This document shows positions 33,400 through 44,000 of a DNA stretch of 63,916 nucleotides, piece after piece. Source of the DNA: Symbiodinium natans (Eukaryota > Sar > Dinophyceae > Suessiales > Symbiodiniaceae); the NCBI GenBank assembly GCA_905221605.1, contig CAJNDS010000650.1, positions 35,001-98,916 of the forward strand, in the 5' to 3' direction. Every line of letters starts with the position of its first letter. The first letter of the stretch is position 1. Below the pieces are notes generated by a model. It was not told where the DNA came from and did no database searches. It saw only the letters and a list, made by a program, of their open reading frames with translations. The translations under genes were made by a program, and so were the position numbers.

Positions 33400-34565
33400 G
33401 CAAGCCCACGGAATCCAGCTTTACAAGGATGTGGGCTCCTCCGCTTCGAGCAGGAAGCCTCAGCGGAGTGTAAAGAAAGTCGCAGATTCGTGCAGCGGTC
33501 TCAACCGTCAGTTGCGCTGCCTCACGAAACTCCGACTCCAAGCGTTGATCTGGGCCGAGTTCTTTGTGGTACTTTACTGTAACTTTAGGTCCTTACCTTT
33601 TTTGGCTTTATTGGGTTTCTTATTAAGGCAGCTAAAAGTTTAATTTATAGATACCCTCCTGAGTGCAGCCAAGAGTTGACCCCTGAAGCAAACTGGGCAT
33701 GGCATACACAGGCACCAGAGCTTTCCCGCCCCCTCTGCGAAGAAGCCGTCTGGATCCCACGACCCCCCACTGGTCGCGCCAAATGAAGGCTCCTGCACCG
33801 GACCCTTAACGCAATAAATCTAACTTCAATGCTTACCTCAACCCCAACTCCCCACACCAAAACGGCCCAATATTTGAGATCCAAGCTCTGGAAGTACTTA
33901 CAAGGTCGAACCCATGAACTATGCCGTAGACAGCGCTGCAGCCTTTGAAGAAGATTGTTCGTATGGGAACCCCCAGCAAGGGATCTGCAGAATAGAGCTG
34001 GTTTACACGGAGTGTCATGACCCCATATAAGTCATGCGCCTTATGGTGCTTGGGGGTTCCCCGTGGGCAGCGCAAGACACGGCTTCTACTCCGGGGAATG
34101 GGGAGGGGGTCTAGGATCTTCACGTTCCACCCCCTCCCCTCCCAATATTCCTTAAGGGGTAGGGTTCCCCTGTGTTCAAGAGGCTCCGCAACCAAACCCG
34201 AATTGAGAGTTGGGCTTGCTGAGCTCTCTTGCTGCGGAAGCCCTCGGGCCTAAAACCTTAAACCTCATGAGAACCAGCAAAAGTGCGCGACTTAAGCTAG
34301 GCAGCCGCAGGGCCCAAATGTAGGGGTCCCTTTAGATTGAGTTTTTGGAGAGTGTATACTCCAGCAGCTCATCTTGAGCTGTAAGAAAACATGTGTTGAA
34401 GCTCTACAGTACATCCTTTTGCAAGGAAAGAACCTTGGCAATGATTTCGGTTCCTGTCTTGTTAAGATGGGCGCCGCGAACGCTGCAGTAATTTTGACAG
34501 AGGCGGCCGAGGGCTTGTGCAGCTTGAATTTGAATGTGAATTCAGGCATCCCATGTATTTTATGA
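33400..34565 (+). CDS. 3' part of an unrecognised gene
   Basis: Segments on the + strand: about 33400-33553 (EASAECKESRRFVQRSQPS, ending ...VDL at a GC donor), 33674-33772 (LTPEANWAWHTQAPELSRPL, then CEEAVWIPRP), about 33886-34014 (KVEPMNYAVDSAAAFEEDCS, then GICRIELVYTECHD) and 34365-34565 (begins QLILSCKKTCVEALQYILL, then VKMGAANAAVILTEAAEG, ending at TGA). The intron between the first two contains a dispersed 113-bp element whose final AAG is the acceptor, and the phase fits. The terminal exon follows a good pyrimidine tract and ends in a real stop, so this is the end of a gene. Earlier exons may lie at 33035-33090 and 33190-33270. No family recognised; its Cys content suggests a secreted or zinc-binding fold, which is a guess. 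Confidence 0.5.
33561..33673 (+). mobile_element. Dispersed 113-bp element, copy 3 (forms an intron)
   Basis: Slightly more diverged (CTTTACTGTAACTTTAGGTC near the 5' end, ATAGATACC near the 3' end). It fills the interval from a GC donor at 33554 to the exon beginning at 33674, and the reading frame on both sides joins in phase. Confidence 0.75.
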
Positions 34566-34762
34566 TGTGCGTACATATTTTGTGGCCGTGGGGAAATAAA
34601 TTGCCCCTCAGGCCAAGCATGTCATAAACTACGGCCGAGGGGTTACACCAAACGTCATTCCTGCTGCTCCATGATCCTGTAGGAATTTGGTACTGTTTAG
34701 GGTTTAGGGGTTTGGGGTTTGGGGTTTAGGGTTTAGGGTTTAGGGTTTAGGGTCGCTTACTT

Positions 34763-35880
34763 GGAGCCGGGCTTGTTTGGAGAGTCCCTTGGAATACCAT
34801 CAAGTGTTTGGTTTCTTGAGCGCAACCTCGCGCGTTGTACAGCTCAGACGCAGTTTTCCCCTGGAAGTCGTCCGCTTCGCCAGGTGGACGCAATACACGA
34901 GACCAAACCCTCGTTTGTTCAGGGTTTTCTCGTGATGAAGAGTGAGCCTCCAAAACCTTCTAATTACCCTAAACCCTACAAGTCTCCAAAACTGAGCCGA
35001 AAGTAAAGCCCTAAGCAGAGACGCCTAAGCCTGCGACTCTAAACCGTACGTGAGAGCTCATGTTGTCAGGAACATCATGTGGTCGGGGTCGCCCTGACCG
35101 TAACCTGAAAGGTGACCGTAACTTCCAGAAAGCCTTCATCCCAGAACCCTACACCCCCTGAGCCCAAGCCCTAAGGGCTGGGCTGCAAACCCCTGCACCC
35201 TAAACCCTAAACCCTACACCCTAACCCCAAACCCTAAACTCTAAACCCAGAGCCTTACACCTCTTCAAAGCCAACCTTCACTCCGAACCCGCTTTCCCTT
35301 CTTTCCAAACCGCCCCCACCCGAAGCCCTCGTTTTGAATCTAAAGCTTCGGGGGTGCAATCCTTCTTTTCAGATCTTGAGACTTTTGCTCTATCTCTTGT
35401 TTGCAAGGGGGAGAGTTTAGGGTTTGGGGTTTGGGGTTTGGGGGTTTGGGGGTTTACGGTTTAGGCGTTAAGGTTCAAAAAGGCACACAGGATGAGCCCC
35501 AGGGTCTAGAAAAGCTCCAAAAAAATTGGCTCCGCATGTGCCCTCCGCTCCTTGGCTCCACAGTGCCCTCCACACCCCCCCCTCTTCCCCGAACTGCTGC
35601 TGCCGAGGCCCCGACCTCAGAAGGGCTCAGAGGGCCCCAGCCCAACATAGGGGTCGGAAGAGTTACCAATCATGTTCCCTCTGTGGTCCCTTTGAAACTA
35701 TACCGTAGTAGCCCCCAAAACCCTATTCTAAGTTTTCAGGCCCCTATACTTTCTCCCGAGGCCTCATTCGAGCCTTGGACCCCTTAGGGAGTAAAGGGCC
35801 ACGCCAAAAAACCGAAAGGGGCCACAGGAGGAGTTAAAGGGCCGCAGTAGTGGCTAACATTGCCCTGAAGCTGGGCTTGA
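34763..35880 (+). other. Spacer with weak exon-like segments
   Basis: Between the stop at 34565 and the first glycosyltransferase copy there are weakly coding segments at about 34763-34960 (GLFGESLGIPSSVWFLERN) and 35525-35650 (Pro/Ala-rich), short telomere tracts at 34695-34752 and 35160-35250, and a decayed element at 35655-35760 of the kind seen at 22840-22950 and 52425-52510. They may include the 5' end of the glycosyltransferase gene. Confidence 0.35.
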
Positions 35881-36100
35881 GGTTGAGGACCTGGGCCCTC
35901 TGAACCCCCCAAATTCTTGGGCGCCTTAGGAGTCGAGAAGATGGCCAAGCACCTTGGGCTGCTCAGTGCCTTTCGCTTTCGGGTTGCGGGGTTTGCGGGC
36001 TTAGGGTTTGCTCGACACCTTCAGGCCTCAACCCCAAGACCCCTAGTTTTTGTCTTCAGGGACCTCCGGGAAAAAAAAAGTTTTGGGCTCTTGGTTGCAG

Positions 36101-39100
36101 GATTTCGCGTCATGGGGCTGAAGGATCTCAGCAAGAGCGCCCTCCTTAAGCAGCCGAGGCCACTGATGATCTTTCAGATCGGCACGAACAACTGGCAGCG
36201 CCAGGGCGAATTCGCGCCTGGCAGCGGCATCCTCCATGCCTCGTTTCACCAGACCATGCGCCCCGGCTTGGAGAGAGGTGGGCCGCGGAGTCAGGGTTAA
36301 TGTGTTAGGCTTGAGTGAACGCCCCCCCCCCCCCCCAAAAAAAAAAAAACTAGTTAAAAAACAAACCTACTCCAATCAGGGTTTGGGATTGGGTCTTACA
36401 GGTATGGGTTGGTGGTTCCCAAAGCGTCTTGAGCTGGCTGGTGCACGATGGCCTTCTTGTTTTTCTTTCTGTTTTTTCGGGTTTGGGCTGCGAACCCCTC
36501 CCCTCCCCCCCTTCCCCCCCAAGCGGCAAAGGAATGGCATGGACGGAGTCAAGTGCTATTCCATCTACCCAAGCAAGGTGCAGACCAACCCGGAGGATGA
36601 CGAAGCCCGGCGACATTTGGTGAGGTTCTTGTTGTCTGGGAAGATTTGTGTAGCGAGCGGATCTCCATTTTTTCCTCCTGGACGGTTTCATGGGGTTTGC
36701 CCCGAACCCTCATCCCCTCAACCCTAAACCGACTTAGGATACCTTCCGGGTGTTCAAGATCTCGCACGACATCCCCATCTGCGAGTCGGTGAGCCCAAAC
36801 TCATCCTACAGATGGCACTCGATGGACGAGGCGCAGTACGAGGCGTATCTGCAGCGCCTCGAGAACGAGATCTGCGAGTTCATGGACGAGGCGGAAGCCA
36901 AGCAGGGGAAAGAGCTCCTTGGGTTCAGTGGAAGAGTACGAAAGAGGATCCGTTATGTGCTTCCCCTATTGGGTTTGAGAGGGTTCTATTCAGAGATATG
37001 TTTCAGAGGGTGTTCAAGTGCCATCCTAGAGTATGAAGTTCCAGGGGTTTCCATGGATGCTCTTCTAAGGCTCTTTAGGCTTCCGGGGGCGGCCTTTGGC
37101 TGGCAGGGTCGGCTCAAGCTATGGGCCACAGTTTGGGGTTTAGGGTTAGGGTTGAAGTAGGGTTTTGGGGTTAGGGGTTAGGGTTTAGGGTTTAGGGTTC
37201 GGGGTTTAGGGTTTAGGGTTTGGGGTTTAGGGTTTAGGGATTAGGGTTTAGGGTTTGCCCAAAACGCAGCCAAGGTTCGATTATCTCATCTCCCACCACG
37301 CCTTCACCAACGCTATGACGGCAGCTCGCATCGTCCAGAGGCGCCACAAGCAAGGCAAGACCAAGCTCGCGCACTTCAACTTCGTGCACGGAACCGCGCT
37401 GCAGCACGGCCTGGAGCCCGAAACCTAATCTAGGGGCCTTAATGATTAGAACAGAGTTTGGGGGTTCTTATAGTACATTGAAAAAGGGACCACAACGGAT
37501 GCTATTAGTGATTCTTCCGACCACTAGATTAGAGACCTGCAAATCTCCTAAACCTCCAAGGCAAAAAAGTCCAAAGAGCCCGAAACCTTGATGATGTCGA
37601 AGGCCTGAAGCGCCAAGCACTCTCTTCCCCCCCAAAAAGATACCCAAGCTCTACAGCCCAAGTCCTTGTGTCGGCAGGCGGAGGACTGAATCCCTGAACC
37701 CCCAACGATTGCATTCTTCTTTAACTTGGGTTTGGGGTTTTTGGGGCTTCGTGCGGTGTAGACTTACTTGTGGGCTTAGGGTTGTGTGTAATTGGGTTTA
37801 GGGTCCAAATCCCTAAACGCTCAACCCTCAACCCTAAAACCTTCATTTCAGGAAGATGTACATCAAGGAGAAAGAGGGAGACCCCGAGTACCCGATGCGA
37901 TTCCTGTCTGTGGCGCGCAAAAGCGGTGTCTTTGACGGTATCTCCGCCACACAGGGGGTGTGGGTGAACTCCGAGGAGAGGGTTTAGGGTTTAGGGTTTA
38001 GGGCTTAGGGCTTAGGGTTTAGGGTTTAGGGTTTAGGGTTTAGGGTTAGGGTTTAGGGTTTAGGGTTTAGGGTGTAGGGTTTATCAAGCCAAAAGACCTC
38101 AAGCAGGACTACATCGGCAAGTTCTTGGACTGCTTCCCGGAGTACCCCAAGCAGAAGTGCGTCTTCTCCCGGATCGGCGTGAACCAGAACATCTTCTGCC
38201 CCAGAAACACCCAGGTGGGTTTAGGGGTTAGGGGTTAGGGTTTAGGGTTAAAGGATTTAGGGTTTAAGGATGTAAGGGGAGGAGGAACGGCGGATGCTGC
38301 GACCCGTTATCAGGGTTTAGGGATCTCGGTTGTCAGGCCACAGACGGATTAAGTGCTTCTGGGGTGTTGTGGGGTTTCCCAGGTGGCGGTGGACCTCGCC
38401 AAGCACTTGCGCGATGAGGACGCCTTCTGTGGGAAGGGCTTTTAGGGCGGAACCCCCAAAAGCAAGGTTTAGGGTTTAGGGTTTAGGGTTTAGGGTTTAG
38501 GGTGTTTAGGGTGTATAGGGTTTATAGGGTTTATAGGGTTTATAGGGTTTATAGGGTTTATAGGGTTTATAGGGTTTATAGGGTTTATAGGGTTTATAGT
38601 TTTTTTTGTTTTTTTTTTTCAGGGTTCCCTGGGGCCCATCCAGCAACCCTGAACCTCAGGGGGTCGCTCCCGAGAGCTTAAGAAAGAGCGGGGACATGGA
38701 GATGCGAATCCGACCTTGCGCATCTCCTTTGCCCCAAAGTCTGTCTCATTTTCTCTGGTCGCGGCATCTACGCCCATGGCATGCAAGCCCTAAACCCTAA
38801 GCCCTAAGCCTAAACCCAAAACCTCAAACCCCAAACCCTAAACCCTGTGCCCTAGACCCCAATCTCAGCCCTCCCCTCCCCCCCCCCCCCCCCTGGAGGA
38901 CAAGGCCAAGGTGGCCAGCATGAAGCGCCTCGTCACCTTCGTGGGCAAGCGCCTCGCCAGCCGAAGAGCCCCTTAAGCTCTCGCAACCCCGAAGCCTCCA
39001 GACCCTAAACCCCTTACTTAGGGTTTAGGGTTTAGGGTTTAGGGTTTAGGGTTTAGGGTTTAGGGTTTAGGGTTTTGGGTTTTGGGTTTTGGGTTTTGGG

Positions 39101-41010
39101 TTTTGGGTTTTGGGTTTTGGGTTTTGGGTCTAGGGCCCCTAAATCTGGCACAGCTCTCAGAAGGATCCAAGTGCAGTTCCAGGAACATTCCGAAATTGGC
39201 GTTTCCGAAAACTCTCGGAATCCCCGCAACGGAAGCCTGTGGGTTTATGAGGTTTTTTTGGCAGACGAGCTGTGCCCCCAACAGCAGAAAGCATGTAAGA
39301 GAATCCTGGCAACCGCGTTAGGAGGTGCCTGGCCTCCAGAACCCCAAACACAAGAACCTTATGAAAGAAAACCCAGAACATATTTTGCGTATTGACATAT
39401 GCTCATCAGTGAAGAATATAAGATATCTTTCATATTTGTTTTCATATTCGTGCGTTATGCATTTATAGAAATGAACAACCTTGAAGTTCGACATATCTTG
39501 GGGGGAGGTTCGCGGATTGGAAGCGCCTGGATGCTGTCCTGTACGCTGCCCAGGAGCTGGGCGTACACAGGGCGTGGGGGTGATTGAGGGTCAGAGCACT
39601 AAACCCTAAACCCTAAACCCCAAACCCTAAACCCTAAACCCCAAACCCTAAACCCTAAACCCTAAACCCTAAACCCCTTAGCTTTAGAGCCTGGGTCTTG
39701 CACTGTTGGCCTGGCTGCTGATTCACCACAACCCCCCCCCCCCCCGGCCCCCGCCCCCCGGGAGAAAACAAAAAAACAACTTGAAACCCTAGACTCTGTA
39801 GGTTCAAGCTGCGGGGTTTTGGACCGGGCTTTTAACTTCACATCGCAGTGTGGCTTGCCTCCGCCACTCCACCACTCAACCCTAAACTTACCATGAGGGG
39901 GGAGAAGGTTTAGGGTATAGGATTTAGGGTTTAGGGTTCCCCCCCCCCCCCCCCCCCCCGCCCTTGTGGGAAGGCAGCCGGCCAAAAGAACAACTAAACC
40001 GCATTGAGGAACACGTGTGGAAGCTGCTCCACTTTTTGGAAAAGCAACTGCAAGAGAGTCTGTCCCCCCAAAGGAAAGAAAGAGCAACCTCACCACGCAT
40101 CCCCCCCCCCCCCCCCCCCCCTCAAAAAAAGGGGCAAAATCAATATATGTATATATATATACACATATATATAGCAAATCAAAATAGAAAAAATGTATCC
40201 TCCCTGCGTCAGCGCAGGAATACGAGGCCAAGTACCCGGACCTGGGTACGGCGGTGGTGGGCACCGGCCCCCCCGAGGCTGCAGCGATTTGGGTTTCGGG
40301 GCTGAGGCTGATGACTGTAGGGCTGCCACTTAGTTAACTCCCAAGAGTATGTAGCCCTTGGTGCAGTGTAGGGCTTATGGCTTCGGTTCTCTTATGCAAC
40401 CTACTTGTACGTAAACGACAAGGCGATCCAGCTGTACGAGGGCCTTGCCAAAAGTCTCGGCCTTCAGCGGACCGTTTTTTTGGGGCCAAAGAGCACCTCG
40501 GCGACGGGTTACCCTTGGAGATGTGCAGATTTGCTGTAGTGAGCTTGCTGATGAGTATGCGGGAATCTCATCGCATGATGGCTTCTGCGTTGATGTCACT
40601 GGGAAGCCTGTAAACCCCGACCCTGTAAAATAAATCAACAACAGCAGGGAAGGGCACCTTTTGACTGACGAAACCAGGGTCTGCCATAAACCCGAAGCCC
40701 TAAGCCCTAAAACCCTAAAAAGGTTGTCCGTTGGTAAAGACCCTGCTGAGGCCAGGACGTGCTGGCGGAGCTCTTCTCCATGTCGGAAGTGGGCATGTTC
40801 CCTTCCTACAAGGCGCCCTCAACCTTTGGTGTCTCCTACGATCATCCATCGCATGAGCAGGCTTAACAACAAATCTCTGTCTGAGCACTAGACGTGGTTT
40901 TGGGATGAGATGGGAAGAAAGGTATCTACACATTACATATACATCTATATACACAGAATGAGACGCACACGTGTATATATATATATATATATGTATTTAT
41001 TTGTATATGT

Positions 41011-41041
<31 letters not shown>

Positions 41042-44000
41042 ATATCTATGGGTATCTCGATAGATCGGTAGAATCCTTTGAGCACGAGTTGGTTCGACCC
41101 CTACGCCACGCCCCTACTGGAAACCTTGAGCGAGGGGGGAGGGGGGGGGCTTTAAAACCTTCAGTGGAGGCCTCGATCTATCAAAACCAAAAATGGATTA
41201 AACAACCAAAAAAGCAAACAACCGGTAGGGGTTCAGACTATGGTCTGGGGGGCGGGGGGGGGGCGGGGCTAGGGAGGTTTCTGAAGGCAAGGCTCCTAGA
41301 CCTCGAAAACCTCAAATCTTAAAACTAAAACCCTAAACCCTGCCTAGACCGAATGGTGGAAGAAGGCGACAACCCCAAGGTTAAGTCACTGCTTCACCGC
41401 TGAAGGACGAAAACGCCCCGCCTGGAGCGAGTTCAGCTTCAAAAAAACACACCCTGGACCCTATCAATCTGACAAAAGCCCTAAAAAAACCCTAAACCCT
41501 CAACCCTAAACCCTAAACTAAGACCCCAAGACCCTCCTCCTCCTCCTCTTCAGGAGCCGTTCGGCATGGTCTTCATCGAGTGCATGGCCTGCGGCACGCC
41601 GACCATCGGGGCGAACAGCGGGGGCCCCACGGAGCCCCGGCACTGGAACCTGCGATGTTGGCCTCTTTGGCCTAGTGTTTATGTGGATATATATATATAT
41701 ATGCGTATGTGTGAAACAAACACTGTGTGTATGTATGTATGTATGTCTGTCTGTATGTATGTCTGTATGTATGTATGTATGTATGTATGTATGTATGTAT
41801 GTATGTATGTATGTATGTATGTATGTATGTATGATTGTATTGTATTGTATTGTATTGTATTGTATTGTATTGTATTGTATTGTATTGTATTGTATTGTAT
41901 TGTATTGTATTGTATTGTATTGTATTGTATTGTATTGTATTGTATTGTATTGTATTGTATTGTATTGTATTGTATTGTATTGTATTGCATGCATGCATGG
42001 ATGTATGTATGTATGTATGTGGAAAAAGCGAAATTTTGACGCTACGCGACCGGCCTCGGCCGGGGCCTGCCGCCACTGCAGCGGCGAGGCCAAGGCCGGC
42101 ACGACGGGCTTCCGTTTTTTCCTCCAAGTGGAAGGGAAGAAAGGGTTTAGGGTTTAGGGTTTAGGGTTTAGGGTTTCGGGTTTAGGGTTTAGGGGTTTAG
42201 GGGTTTAGGGGTTTAGGGTTTAGGGTTTAGAGTTTAGGGTTTAGGGTTTAGGGTTCAGGGTTTAGGGTTTAGGGTTTAGGGTTTAGGGCGGCAGGGAAGA
42301 AAGGGCAACCGGCGAGGCAGAGAAGTGCAACCCCCCCCCCCCCCCCCCCGTAGGGTAGACCCTTTGCAGGCCCCGGAGCCCAGAGCCGGGTTTGGGGTTG
42401 AGGGTTTCGGGTTTAGGGTTAGGTTGAGGTGTTTAAGGTTCAGGGGTTTGGGAGTAGTGTTGCAGGTTCCCGCCAGGGCGTTTCAAACCCACCCCAAGTA
42501 CCCTGAGTACCTAAGTATCTTACAGCCCTACAGCCCTGATACCCGGAGCTTCCAACTCTGCTAGAGCTCCCCTGCTTGAGCTCAGGAGTTCGTGAAGCCT
42601 GAGCAAGGGGTTCTTGTGGAGGACCCCTGGCTGCCTTTGTATGCACAAGGTCTGGGGGATTCGGCCGTGGGTGTTAGGGTTTTCGCGTCTGAGGGTCTTG
42701 CGTTTAGGATTTAGGGTTTCCGGACCCCCTACCCAAAGTAGCTAAGCCGAGCTCTCAAAGCCCTGAGCCCCCAAAACCCAAAAACCTTCAAACCTCAGCC
42801 CCGAGCCCTGTGACCCCTGAATTCGGGCCCCAAAGCCCCTCAGCTCAACTGCCTCCCCCCACAAGCCTCTTAAGTTACAAGCCTCAAGACCTCGTGAGCC
42901 CTCGAAGCCTCGCAAGGCCCTGAGCCTAAACGCTAAACCCTAAACCCTGAACCCTAAACCCTAAACCCTAAACCCTAAACCCTAAACCCTGAACCCTGAA
43001 CCCTGAACCCTAAACCCTAAACCCACAAAATGTGGGGCCCGAACGCCCTCAGCCACCCAACTGGGCCCTGTAAGGGTTCGGGGCTTACTTCGGGCTCAGG
43101 GGTGCAGGAACTCAGGGTTTAGGGTTCTGGGTTTAAACCTTATAAACCCTAAACCCTAACAACCCTGAACCCTTGACCCCAAACCCTAAACCCTAAATCC
43201 CAAAACCCCAAACCCTAAACCCGAAACCCTAAACCCTAAACCCTAAACCCTAAACCCTAACCAGGAAGAGGCGGACTGGCGGTCTCAGGAGGGGGCGAAG
43301 AGGCTGGGATCCAAGGTGGCGGGCCAGGCGGGACGGTCCGGAGGGTTTAGGGTTTAGGGTTTAGGGTTTAGGGTTTAGGGTTTAGGGTTTAGGGTTCGGA
43401 GGGTTTTTGCGGAGTCTCTTTTTGGGGCTTTAGGGTTTAGGGTGTTTGGGTGTTTGGGTGTTTGGGTGTTTGGGTGTTTGGGTGTTTGGGTGTTTGGGTG
43501 TTTGGGTGTTTGGGTGTTTGGGTGTTTGGGTGTTTGGGTGTTTGGGTGTTTGGGTGTTTGGGTGTTTGGGTGTTTGGGTGTTTGGGTGTTTGTTTGGGTG
43601 TTTGGGTGTTTGGGTGTTTGGGTGTTTGGGTGTTTGGGTGTTTGGGTGTTTGGGTGTTTGGGTGTTTGAAACCCTAAACCTACACCCTAAAGCTCTGAGC
43701 CCCAAACCTCCAAACGGGCTACAAGCTGCATGTTTTGGGGCGGGGGCGGGGGGGGGGGTTTGGGGGGGGTTCAAGCTTTCGATGTTCCACATGTTGCGGG
43801 CTTAGAAAAGGATCTTTAGGGTTTATGGCTTGAGCCGTGTTAAGGTCTAGGGCGTCCACAGCCTGAATCACAGGAAGCCTACGCCGTCCTAAAGCCCGTT
43901 TTAGTCCCCATAGGCCCCATAGGAAAGCAATGTTTAGAAAAGGGACTGCTGCCGGCCCCCAAACCGAAACCCTACAGCCCTAAAGCCCTCGAACCCAAAA

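Noticed and set aside
33311-33541. Minus-strand gene (76 codons, protein-like)
   Set aside because: The + strand frame at the same place joins in phase through the 113-bp element to the next + strand exon; the minus reading has no splice context.
33833-34195. Minus-strand gene (120 codons)
   Set aside because: Antisense to a + strand exon (KVEPMNYAVDSAAAFEEDCS); hydrophobic composition is typical of an antisense shadow.
41518-42164. Long open frames of repeated Tyr, Ile, Cys or Val
   Set aside because: Products of the TATG/TGTAT microsatellite inside a glycosyltransferase intron.
43440-43668. CRISPR array or coding repeat protein
   Set aside because: Continuous octamers without spacers; open frames follow from the repeat length and are open on both strands.
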